50,433 nt of DNA from an uncultured Actinomycetes bacterium (GTDB taxonomy: Bacteria; Actinomycetota; Coriobacteriia; Coriobacteriales; Atopobiaceae): the NCBI GenBank assembly GCA_900314685.1, contig OMWE01000019.1, forward strand, positions 1-50,433, read 5' to 3'. Below the pieces are notes generated by a model that saw nothing but the letters and a program-made list of their open reading frames with translations, was not told where the DNA came from and did no database searches. Both the position numbers and the translations under genes were made by a program. Below, piece by piece: positions 29,019-36,180 of the stretch. The stretch's first letter is position 1. Every line of letters begins with the position of its first letter.

Positions 29019-29727
29019 CCGGGCCCTCCCCGGGCTTGACGTAGCCCATACGCTCGAGCGCGTCGGAGGCTGCGGCGGACTCCGCCTCCTTCTTGGAACC
29101 GCCCTTGCCGCGACCCACGCGGCGGCCGTCCACGAGCACCACGGCCTCGAAGGTCGGCGCGTGAGCGGGACCGCTCTCCGCCTCGAGCTTGTACTCCGGT
29201 GCGACGTGGAGCTCCCGTTGCGTGGCCTCCTGCAGGCGGGACTTGGGCGATATGGGGCGCTCGGCGATATCCGGCGAGATGTGCGGGCCGAGCGTGCGCT
29301 TCACAAAGGCATGCGTGATATCGTAGCCGGCGTCGAGGTAGAGGGCCCCTACAATCGACTCGTAGACGTTCTCGAGCGCCGAGCGCATACCGCGGGCCCC
29401 GGTGCCTTTCTCTGATTCTCCGAAGACGATCAGGTCACCGATCCCCAGCTCTCCTGCGACCTCGGAGAGCATGGGTCCCGACACCAGTGAGATCTTGAGA
29501 CGGGTGAGCTCGCCCTCGTTCATCTGGGGGAAACGCTCGTAGAGGTCGGTCGCCACCATGGCGCCGACGATCGAGTCTCCGAGGAACTCCAGACGCTCGT
29601 AGCTGTCCGCCACGGCATGCCCCTCGGCTGCCGACGGATGCGTGAGCGCGACCTCGATCAGCCGTTTGTTGTCGAAGTGATGCCCGACAATCTCTTCAAT
29701 CGCGGCAACACGGCGATGCATTTTCAA
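29008..29727 (-). CDS. rnc: Ribonuclease III
   Basis: 239 residues. The RNase III domain has the signature ERLEFLGDSIVGA and the downstream acidic cluster ALENVYESIVGALYLD. The C-terminal double-stranded RNA-binding domain has GRGKGGSKKEAESAAASDAL. It processes rRNA precursors and structured mRNAs. The start is uncertain: TTG 29727 has GGGAG 10 nt upstream, ATG 29721 is two codons later. It follows acpP by 17 nt. Confidence 0.97.
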   Translation of the reverse strand: MKMHRRVAAIEEIVGHHFDNKRLIEVALTHPSAAEGHAVADSYERLEFLGDSIVGAMVATDLYERFPQMNEGELTRLKISLVSGPMLSEVAGELGIGDLIVFGESEKGTGARGMRSALENVYESIVGALYLDAGYDITHAFVKRTLGPHISPDIAERPISPKSRLQEATQRELHVAPEYKLEAESGPAHAPTFEAVVLVDGRRVGRGKGGSKKEAESAAASDALERMGYVKPGEGPDVS

Positions 29728-29744
29728 AAAGATCGGTCTCCCTA

Positions 29745-29984
29745 TTACAGAGCCTTGGTAACCATGTCGACGGTGTCACCGATCGTCTTGACCTCCGAGA
29801 GGTCGGCGGAATCATCGACCGTGATACCGAACTCGTCCTCCATCGCGGTCACGAGCTCGAGCAGGTCAAAGGAGTCGGCGCCGAGGTCCTCGTAGCTGGT
29901 CTCCTCCGACAGATCGGCCTCGTTGGCCTCGAGGGTCTCCGCGACGAGCGCCTTTACCTTGTCAAGAATCTCGCTGTGGTCCAT
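29745..29984 (-). CDS. acpP: Acyl carrier protein
   Basis: 79 residues, acidic, four-helix ACP with the phosphopantetheine-attachment Ser in GADSFDLLE (about residue 38). Leu of the usual DSL is Phe, a common variant in clostridia-like ACPs. It carries acyl chains for fatty acid synthesis and for PlsX. The start has GGGAGG 5 nt upstream. It lies between plsX and rnc; no fab genes are adjacent, so fatty acid elongation genes must lie elsewhere. Confidence 0.96.
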   Translation of the reverse strand: MDHSEILDKVKALVAETLEANEADLSEETSYEDLGADSFDLLELVTAMEDEFGITVDDSADLSEVKTIGDTVDMVTKAL

Positions 29985-30011
29985 ACATGCCTCCCATCAG
30001 ACAAACTGCCG

Positions 30012-30028
30012 TCACGATTGTATCGTGA
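30012..30028 (-). promoter_or_regulatory. Palindrome over a -10-like box before acpP
   Basis: TCACGAT-ACA-ATCGTGA, perfect 7-bp arms with a 3-bp centre. On the minus strand its centre spells TACAAT, a good -10 sequence, located 28 nt before the acpP start in the 79-bp plsX-acpP gap. It resembles an operator that would block an internal promoter; no -35 box is clear. Confidence 0.4.
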
Positions 30029-30063
30029 TACGGGAGCTTGTGCAGCGCGCCGTGTGCGCGACT

Positions 30064-31056
30064 TTATTTACTGCCCGCAAGCTCTGCCGCAACGCGGCCG
30101 ACGAGGTCGGAGCGGACCGCACGGGCCGCGGCGAGCGTGCCGTTCTTCACGGCTTCCACCGATGTCGCCCCGTGACCGATCAGCACCGGCGCCTTGCAGC
30201 CGAGCAGCATCGCGCCGCCGTAGGCATCGCCGGAAAGCTCCTTGGCGACGCCCTTGAGGGAGCTTTTCATGAGCAGGGCGCCGAGGCCCGCCTTTTTGGA
30301 GCTGTGGGCCACCTGCCTGATCTGCTCGAGCAGGAATTTCGCCGTGCCCTCGAGCGTCTTGAGCGCCACGTTGCCCGTGAATCCGTCGGTGACGATCACG
30401 TCATAGGTGCCAGCGAGGATGTCCTTGCCTTCGCAGTTGCCCGCAAACCACCCGTCCGCCGCCGCGGCCAGCGCCTCATGCTCGGCGACGACCGCCTCGG
30501 ACCCCTTTGTGTCCTCCGTCCCGTTGGACAGGAGCGCCACATTGGGGTCTTCGACGCCCAGGGTCACCTTGGCATAGGCTCGGCCCATCTGGGCAAACTG
30601 CACAATCATCTCGGGACGCACGTCGGCATTTGCGCCCATGTCCAAAAACACCGTGGGCTTACCGGTAGCCCCGGGCATCGGGCTCGCGATGGCAGGGCGC
30701 TTGACGCCGCGGATGCGGCCCACGCCGAGTGTCGCCGCCGCAAAGATCGCGCCGGTGGAACCCGCGGAGAAGAAACCATCGGCCTCCCCCGCGCGCACCG
30801 CAGCGCAGCCGCGAACGATGCTGGAGTCCCTCTTGGTGCGCACGGCGTCCGCAGGATGCTCCCCCATCTCTATGACCTCGGTGGTCACCAGCGCTTTTAC
30901 ACGGTCGTGCTTGGCGGCAAAGGGCTCGACGTACTCCGCGTTGCCCGCTACCAGTACGGCAAGGTCGGCATCGGCCGCGAGCGCCGCCCCGATACCCTGC
31001 AAAACCACCTGCGGCTCTTCGTCGCCGCCCATGGCATCCACACAGATAGTGACCAT
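30064..31056 (-). CDS. plsX: Phosphate acyltransferase PlsX
   Basis: 330 residues beginning MVTICVDAMGGDEEP, the conserved PlsX N-terminus, with SDGFTGNVALKTLEG and GAMLLGCKAPVLIGHGA. It converts acyl-ACP to acyl-phosphate for phosphatidic acid synthesis, working with the ACP encoded next. Start ATG 31056 follows AGAGGTGAG; an upstream in-frame start at 31071 is weaker. The strong terminator of rpmF ends only 24 nt upstream, so expression probably depends on read-through or an unseen promoter. Confidence 0.97.
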   Translation of the reverse strand: MVTICVDAMGGDEEPQVVLQGIGAALAADADLAVLVAGNAEYVEPFAAKHDRVKALVTTEVIEMGEHPADAVRTKRDSSIVRGCAAVRAGEADGFFSAGSTGAIFAAATLGVGRIRGVKRPAIASPMPGATGKPTVFLDMGANADVRPEMIVQFAQMGRAYAKVTLGVEDPNVALLSNGTEDTKGSEAVVAEHEALAAAADGWFAGNCEGKDILAGTYDVIVTDGFTGNVALKTLEGTAKFLLEQIRQVAHSSKKAGLGALLMKSSLKGVAKELSGDAYGGAMLLGCKAPVLIGHGATSVEAVKNGTLAAARAVRSDLVGRVAAELAGSK

Positions 31057-31080
31057 AGACTCACCTCTCACCTTCGCGTA

Positions 31081-31116
31081 AAAAGAAAGGTCGGCCTCCC
31101 GTCGGGGGCCGACCTC
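31081..31116 (-). terminator. Strong intrinsic terminator between rpmF and plsX
   Basis: AGGTCGGCC-CC pairs with GG-GGCCGACCT around a short loop; on the minus strand it is followed by TTTCTTTTT. It starts 37 nt past the rpmF stop and ends 24 nt before the plsX start. Confidence 0.9.
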
Positions 31117-31152
31117 ACAACCTTCGGCTCATGCCGGGGCATCACTCGGACG

Positions 31153-31332
31153 TTACTCGGTAACGATGACCTCACGGTCCTTGTAATAGCCGCAGCTGGG
31201 GCACACGTGGTGCGGGAGCTTGGGGGCGCCGCAACGCGGGCACACGGAACGCGCGGCCGCCTCGAGCTTGCTGTTTGCCGAGCGGCGAGTATGGGTGGCG
31301 CCGCGACCCTTTTTCTGCTTGGGTACTGCCAT
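31153..31332 (-). CDS. rpmF: 50S ribosomal protein L32
   Basis: 59 residues, MAVPKQKKGRGATHTRRSAN at the start and a zinc ribbon CPRCG...CPSCG at the end (zinc-binding form). It follows a DUF177/YceD gene, as in nearly all bacteria, but with a 208-bp gap that holds its own promoter. A strong terminator follows. Confidence 0.98.
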   Translation of the reverse strand: MAVPKQKKGRGATHTRRSANSKLEAAARSVCPRCGAPKLPHHVCPSCGYYKDREVIVTE

Positions 31333-31377
31333 GGTTGACCTCTGCTTCCAACTTACTCTGAATACGCACGAACTGGC

Positions 31378-31406
31378 ATTGTAGCACGCATCCTGCCGAT
31401 ATGCCA
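31378..31406 (-). promoter_or_regulatory. Putative extended -10 promoter of rpmF
   Basis: On the minus strand TACAAT (31378-31383) is directly preceded by TGC, the extended -10 pattern; the -35 position holds only TGGCAT at 17 bp. The same CGTGC-TA arrangement occurs before rpmB (38728-38733). Confidence 0.5.
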
Positions 31407-31426
31407 CAACATAGCAATCCCACACC

Positions 31427-31439
31427 CCATAAATTGTGG
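31427..31439 (-). promoter_or_regulatory. CCACAA-N-TTATGG motif upstream of the rpmF promoter
   Basis: On the minus strand CCACAATTTATGGGGTGTG, a near-palindrome closely matching a perfect copy before the rpmB promoter (38766-38778). A further TTGTGG lies at 31404-31409. Possibly a binding site shared by the two ribosomal protein genes. Confidence 0.35.
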
Positions 31440-31540
31440 AGTTACGCCATATTTTCGCCCGCGGCGCACAAGATACCATCCCCGCGCCACGATCTTGGCC
31501 CACGGCCTCGCCTCGCAGTAAGGTCCACACCGGGTCCGCG

Positions 31541-32095
31541 CTATTCTTCCCCGAGGTTCAGGTCCCTGAGCTTGGCAAAGGGGCTGGACGCAAGGCGCTC
31601 CTCCTCGATCTGGGCGGCGTGGCCGCAGTCCTCGTGGTTGAGGTTTGCGCCGCAGACGGGGCAGAGGCCCTTGCAATCGGGATGGCAGAGCACCACGAAG
31701 GGGGTCTCCATCAGCAGGGCTGAGTTGAGCGCCTCCTCCAGATCGATGGAGCCGTCCGCGGAGACGAGGGAGAAGTCCATCTCGTCCTCGTCGTCGCCGA
31801 GCTCCCCCTCGGCAGGCTGCTCGAAGAGGTAATACTCATCGACCTCGCCGTCCACGTCGAACTCCGCCGGGTCGAGGCAGCGGTCGCAGGCGCCCACGAC
31901 GTGGGCCCTGAGCATGCCGGTAGCGAGGATGCCCTCCCCCGCATTGGTGAGCACGAGGTCGTAGTCGATGCCTTCCGGCAACTCGAAATCGTGGTCGCCG
32001 AGCGAGTAACCCGTCTCATCGAGGTGTCCCGCGAAGGGAAGGGTGTCGCCCGGGTTTTTGAGCCGCGCGTCGAGGTCGATACGTACTGATTGCAT
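31541..32095 (-). CDS. DUF177/YceD-family protein
   Basis: 184 residues. Conserved Cys motifs CDRCLDPAEF in the middle and CHPDCKGLCPVCGANLN...C near the end define the DUF177 (YceD) family, which almost always precedes rpmF and has been linked to rRNA and large-subunit accumulation. An acidic loop (GELGDDEDEMD) is present. The start ATG follows TAAGG and lies 6 nt after the coiled-coil gene, so the two are co-transcribed. Confidence 0.93.
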   Translation of the reverse strand: MQSVRIDLDARLKNPGDTLPFAGHLDETGYSLGDHDFELPEGIDYDLVLTNAGEGILATGMLRAHVVGACDRCLDPAEFDVDGEVDEYYLFEQPAEGELGDDEDEMDFSLVSADGSIDLEEALNSALLMETPFVVLCHPDCKGLCPVCGANLNHEDCGHAAQIEEERLASSPFAKLRDLNLGEE

Positions 32096-32101
32096 AGCGC
32101 C

Positions 32102-32593
32102 TTACCAGCCTTGATTGTCTTGGTTCTGCGACGACCCGTCCTCGATCGTCTGGCGCACGCGCTGGACGGAACCGGCCATCGAGTGCAGGTGGTCCTCGAG
32201 GTTTGCGAGCACGGAGTCCGCGTAGGACTCGGCGTTGTAGCGCGTGTCACGCTCGTACTGTGAGGCTTGGTCGCGGATCTGGTCTGCCTGCTGCTGGGCG
32301 AGGCGCACGACCTCCTGGTCCCCGGCGAGGATGACCGCCTGCTGCTGGGCGTCGCTGATGATTGAGTCCGCCTGCTGCTGGGCGCGGTCGAGCATATCCT
32401 GCTCCTCGCGCACGATTCGGCGCGAGTCGGCAAACTCCTGAGGGAAGCGGTCGCGGATCTCGTCGAGGATCCCGAAGATCTCGGCCGAGTCGACGATCTT
32501 CATATTGCGCCCGCCGGTCAGAGGGCTCTTGCTCTCATCGATAATCTGCTCGATCTCGTCGAGAAGGCTCTCGATTTGCTCACCTGGCTGCAT
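32102..32593 (-). CDS. Conserved coiled-coil protein (DivIVA-/AtpF-like), function unknown
   Basis: 163 residues, no signal peptide or membrane segment. Most of the chain is predicted helical with Gln/Ala/Asp-rich heptads (DMLDRAQQQADSIISDAQQQ). The N-terminal segment (DSAEIFGILDEIRDRFPQEF) resembles actinobacterial coiled-coil proteins often labelled cell division initiation or ATP synthase B-like. The ribosome site AAAGGAG is 6 nt before the ATG. It lies between coaD and the DUF177 gene, an arrangement I recall from other Actinobacteria. A cytoskeletal or scaffold role is possible but not shown. Confidence 0.85.
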   Translation of the reverse strand: MQPGEQIESLLDEIEQIIDESKSPLTGGRNMKIVDSAEIFGILDEIRDRFPQEFADSRRIVREEQDMLDRAQQQADSIISDAQQQAVILAGDQEVVRLAQQQADQIRDQASQYERDTRYNAESYADSVLANLEDHLHSMAGSVQRVRQTIEDGSSQNQDNQGW

Positions 32594-32659
32594 CTGGGAC
32601 TCCTTTCGTCTGGGGCACGTTTAAAGCAACCTGAGTCCAAGCTGCCACACATACTTGGT

Positions 32660-32693
32660 CGATATAGTAGCAGAAATTCATTTTGCGATATAG
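32660..32693 (-). repeat. Direct repeat CGATATAG (x2) upstream of the coiled-coil gene
   Basis: Two exact 8-bp copies (32660-32667 and 32686-32693), 26 bp apart, in the 148-bp AT-richer gap between coaD and the coiled-coil gene. The minus strand here also has -10-like TACTAT. They may mark a promoter with operator half-sites; otherwise nothing else is seen in the gap. Confidence 0.3.
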
Positions 32694-32741
32694 GCACGGC
32701 GAGAAGCGGCACACGTATGCGCAGCTCTTGTTCATCCTCGT

Positions 32742-33254
32742 TTATCTTGCGTAGTGCGCCTGCAGGGCATCCGCCACGTTGGGCGGCACCAAAAACCGCA
32801 TGTCCGACCCGAAGGACGCGAGTTCGCGCACGATGGAGGACGAGACAAAGCCGTACTCGCTCGCCGACATGACGTATACCGACTCGATCTCCGGCGCCAT
32901 GCGCGTGTTGAGCGCTGACTGCTGCAGCTCGTATTCGAAATCGGTCATCGCGCGCAGGCCCTTGACCACGCCGCGCGCGCCGATCCCCCGGCAGAAGTCC
33001 ACCAGGAGCCCCTGGAAGGGCAGGACCTCGATCTCGTCACCGATGCCCTCGTTTGCCAGGGCATCGCGCAGCATCGTCACCCGCTCGTCCAGCGAAAATG
33101 TCGTCCCCACCCCGCGCTTGCCGAGCGAGGCGGCCACTCCCACGGTGACCTTGGGGAAGAGGCGCCAGGCACGCTCGATGACATCGAGGTGGCCGTAGGT
33201 CACGGGGTCAAAGGTACCCGGGACGACGACGTGGTCGATCTTATTGACACCCAT
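32742..33254 (-). CDS. coaD: Phosphopantetheine adenylyltransferase
   Basis: 170 residues starting at ATG 33254 (MGVNKIDHVVVPGTFDPVTYGHLD), with GGGAG 5 nt upstream. It has the nucleotidyltransferase TxxH-like motif TYGHLD and the C-terminal SSSIVRELA. It makes dephospho-CoA from phosphopantetheine and ATP, the penultimate step of CoA synthesis. It sits 62 nt after rsmD, the common rsmD-coaD pair. Longer frames upstream run through rsmD out of frame. Confidence 0.97.
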   Translation of the reverse strand: MGVNKIDHVVVPGTFDPVTYGHLDVIERAWRLFPKVTVGVAASLGKRGVGTTFSLDERVTMLRDALANEGIGDEIEVLPFQGLLVDFCRGIGARGVVKGLRAMTDFEYELQQSALNTRMAPEIESVYVMSASEYGFVSSSIVRELASFGSDMRFLVPPNVADALQAHYAR

Positions 33255-33316
33255 GTGGGCTCCCATCGCTCTCGTGTGGTGCGGTCTGTACGTGCCCCGT
33301 CCGCAGGATGCGTCGG

Positions 33317-33922
33317 TCATTCCATGATAAGCAGGTCGACGGCGGAAATACCGTGAGACTTTGATTTGGCGAGACGAGCGGCGGGCAGGTCGAGCCCCGG
33401 GGCGTCCGACGCGCGCTCGTAGAGCACGCGCGCGTGAGGCGCGAGCATGCCATTGGCGCTCAGGCTTTCCACGAGCGCGGAGACGCGCCGCGCCTCCATG
33501 GCGTAGGGAGGGTCGAGCAAGACGAGCGCGTAGGGTGCGCCCCATAGGGTCCCCGCCTCCGCCAGACGCACGGCATCTCCGCAGGTCACATGCGCGCGCT
33601 CCCCCGCTCCGAGACTCTGGGCGTTGCGGCGCACCCGTGCCGCCGCGGATCGGTCCCTATCGACAAAGCAGCAGGTCAGCGCCCCGCGGGACAGCATTTC
33701 GAGACCGAGGGCTCCCGAGCCGGCAAAGGCATCGAGCACCGCGACTCCGGCAAGGTCCAGGTCAAATGACGAGAGCACCATCGACGCGATGCGCTCGCGG
33801 GTGCGGTCGGTCGTCGGCCGGGTGACGCCACGGCCGTCCGGTGCCTCGATCGGCCTGCCCGACCACTCGCCGCCCACGATGCGCAGGCGGCCGCTCCCCT
33901 CGTGCGATCCCCCGCGGCTCAT
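33317..33922 (-). CDS. rsmD: 16S rRNA (guanine(966)-N2)-methyltransferase RsmD
   Basis: 201 residues. It begins with the family element RIVGGEWSGRPIEAPDG and TRPTTDRTRERI, has the SAM-binding motif DAFAGSGALGLEMLSRGA and the catalytic LLDPPY. It methylates G966 of 16S rRNA. Its ATG overlaps the recG stop by 4 bp, so translation is coupled to recG, and coaD follows. Confidence 0.95.
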   Translation of the reverse strand: MSRGGSHEGSGRLRIVGGEWSGRPIEAPDGRGVTRPTTDRTRERIASMVLSSFDLDLAGVAVLDAFAGSGALGLEMLSRGALTCCFVDRDRSAAARVRRNAQSLGAGERAHVTCGDAVRLAEAGTLWGAPYALVLLDPPYAMEARRVSALVESLSANGMLAPHARVLYERASDAPGLDLPAARLAKSKSHGISAVDLLIME

Positions 33923-36180
33923 GCTCGCTCGACCTCCTCGAAATAGGCACCGAACCGGTCCCTGACCTCGATGGCCAGCGGCACGTGGTCCGCGCGCGAG
34001 AGGTCTGGGTCCTCGTAGGACAGGTAAAGGGCGTCGTCATGCGCCTGCGCGACCAGGTCCGCATCGCCTGCCAGGTCGGAAATGCGCAAGGTGACCCCGC
34101 CGTGCTGACGGTAGCCGAGCACCTCGCCCTCCCGGCGGAGTCTGAGGTCGAGCTCGGCCAGCTCGAAACCGTCGGAGGTCGCCTCGAGAGCGTCGAGGCG
34201 CCGGCGAGCGGGCGTGTTCTTCTTTGCCGCGCAGAGCAGCCAGACCATACCGGCGACAGAGCCGCGTCCCACGCGCCCCCGCAGCTGATGGAGGGTGGCG
34301 AGGCCGAACCGGTCAGCGTCGTAGACGAGCATCACCGTAGCGTTGGGGACGTCGACGCCCACCTCCACCACGGTCGTGCACACGAGCACGTCCGTCTCGC
34401 CGGCTCGGAAATCCTCCATCGCCCGGTCCTTGTCGGCCGCGCTCATGCGACCGGTCAGCGCGGCGACGCGCGCCCCGGGGAGCTGGCGGGCTATCTCGGG
34501 CAATGTGGACGCCACGCTGTGCAGCTGCTTTGCCGTCGAGCGCGTCGATTCGGGCACGTCGTCGAGGTCGGCACCCGCGTCCGAGTCGTCCACAAGCGGG
34601 CAGACCACGTATGCCTGCTGCCCCCGGGCAAGTGCGTCGCGGATGGAGCCGAGCGCCTGGTCGATATTCTCGGGGGCAAGCGCCCGTGTGGCGATGCCCG
34701 CCCCCGCGACCGGCCGTTGCGTGATGCGCGAACAGCCCATGTCCCCGTAGAAGGTCAGGGCGAGCGTCCGCGGGATGGGCGTCGCCGTCATCGCCAGCAG
34801 GTCGGCGCCGGGCCCCTTGCGGCGCAGGGCGGCGCGCTGCTCCACGCCGAAACGGTGTTGCTCGTCCACTACGACGAGTGTGAGCGTGCGGAAATCGATG
34901 TCGTCCGACAGCAGCGCCGTTGTGCCGAAGACGACCGTGGTCTCCCCCGACGCCACCCGCGCGCGGATGGCCGCGCGTTCGTCGGCGGGCGTCGACCCGG
35001 TCACGGTGTCGCACCTGATGCCTGCCCGCGAGAGCAGAGGGCCGATCTTCTCGGCATACTGTCGGGCCAAGACGGACGTGGGCGCCATCATCGCCGCCTG
35101 CGTCCCCGTGTCGGCGCATGCGGCGATCGCCAGTGCGGCCACCACGGTCTTGCCCGTGCCGACGTCGCCCAGCAGCAGGCGGTTCATGACCTGCGGCGCA
35201 GCCATGTCGGCCAGGATTTCGGCTGCGGCTACCTCCTGCTCGCGTGAGAGCGCAAAGGGCAGGGCGGCGCGCAGGGCGGCCAGGTGCGGACCGTCCGTCC
35301 GGTGACAGGTAGGCGTCACTCCTCGGTTGGCGATCTGCTGGCGCGTGAGCAGGGTGAGCTGCAGGCAGAGGAGCTCGTCGTAGGCCAGGCGGCGGCGTGC
35401 CCGCTCGGCCGCTTCGAGCGTCGGCGGGAAATGCACGTCGCGCAACGCCTGTCCGAAGCCCGGCAGACGACGCCGCGCCACGAGACCCGCGGGCAGAAAA
35501 TCAGCAACGTCGCCCATGTCCGCCAGCGCCGCCGAGACGAGCCGGCGCATCCATCCGATGCTGATGCCCTCGGTGAGCGGGTAGGTCGGCATGATGCGCG
35601 CGGCGTGCGCGCCGTCCGGCGCGCCTTCGAGCTTTTCCCAGAAGGTCGGCGTGACCCTCTTGAATCCGTAGGCAAAGGTCACCTTGCCCGACACGGCGAG
35701 GGTGTCGCCTACGCCGAGCTGTTCTTCCAGCCAGGGCTGCTTGAAGAAGGACACCTGCAGCACACCCGTCTCGTCGACGAGGTAGACCTCAAGGATGTGC
35801 AGGCGCGGCTTGGGGCGCTTTGCCTTTATTCGGTCGATGGTCCCGAGCACCGTGGCGGTCTGTCCCACGTCGGCCTGCGCGATCTTGACGACATGGGTGT
35901 AGTCCATGTAGTGGCTCGGTACGTGGAGCAACAGGTCGCGCACGCGCGTGATGCCCAGTCGGGCCAGCGGGCTCTCCTTGCCTCCCGACGCCCTCGAGAA
36001 CCGGGCGGCAAACCTCAGCCGACCGACGTCGGCGACCAGGGCGGACGTGCGCGTGATGCGACCCGCCGCCTCGCCGACGGAAAAACGTGACAGGGACTCG
36101 GCCCCCGTCACGTCCGCATCAGAAAACGTGGCAGGGGCAGAGCCCCCGCCACGCTGGTCTTGTGTATCGTTGGCTCCCAC
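33919..36180 (-). CDS. recG: ATP-dependent DNA helicase RecG (start uncertain)
   Basis: Up to 753 residues. Wedge OB-fold, then the helicase with Walker A LLGDVGTGKTVVA, the DEQH box VVDEQHRFG and ATPIPRTLAL, and the C-terminal RecG TRG region. It remodels stalled forks and Holliday junctions. The start is a problem: GTG 36180 follows the fakA stop directly, and the first 33 codons cover two intrinsic-terminator hairpins (36081-36153). Recognisable RecG similarity begins only around 36030. No downstream in-frame ATG, GTG or TTG precedes the wedge; a GTG at 36111 lies in the second hairpin, and a CTG near 35970 has AAGGAG 6 nt upstream. Confidence 0.92.
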   Translation of the reverse strand: MGANDTQDQRGGGSAPATFSDADVTGAESLSRFSVGEAAGRITRTSALVADVGRLRFAARFSRASGGKESPLARLGITRVRDLLLHVPSHYMDYTHVVKIAQADVGQTATVLGTIDRIKAKRPKPRLHILEVYLVDETGVLQVSFFKQPWLEEQLGVGDTLAVSGKVTFAYGFKRVTPTFWEKLEGAPDGAHAARIMPTYPLTEGISIGWMRRLVSAALADMGDVADFLPAGLVARRRLPGFGQALRDVHFPPTLEAAERARRRLAYDELLCLQLTLLTRQQIANRGVTPTCHRTDGPHLAALRAALPFALSREQEVAAAEILADMAAPQVMNRLLLGDVGTGKTVVAALAIAACADTGTQAAMMAPTSVLARQYAEKIGPLLSRAGIRCDTVTGSTPADERAAIRARVASGETTVVFGTTALLSDDIDFRTLTLVVVDEQHRFGVEQRAALRRKGPGADLLAMTATPIPRTLALTFYGDMGCSRITQRPVAGAGIATRALAPENIDQALGSIRDALARGQQAYVVCPLVDDSDAGADLDDVPESTRSTAKQLHSVASTLPEIARQLPGARVAALTGRMSAADKDRAMEDFRAGETDVLVCTTVVEVGVDVPNATVMLVYDADRFGLATLHQLRGRVGRGSVAGMVWLLCAAKKNTPARRRLDALEATSDGFELAELDLRLRREGEVLGYRQHGGVTLRISDLAGDADLVAQAHDDALYLSYEDPDLSRADHVPLAIEVRDRFGAYFEEVERA
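36081..36112 (-). terminator. Intrinsic terminator B inside the 5' end of recG
   Basis: CGTGAC-GGG pairs with CCC-GTCACG (one mismatch), followed on the minus strand by TTTTT. It is a near-copy of terminator A 41 bp upstream, both oriented to end fakA transcripts. Confidence 0.8.
36123..36153 (-). terminator. Intrinsic terminator A after fakA
   Basis: CGTGGC-GGGG pairs with CCCC-GCCACG with one mismatch, followed on the minus strand by TTTTC. It starts 28 nt past the fakA stop and lies inside the annotated recG frame. Confidence 0.8.
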
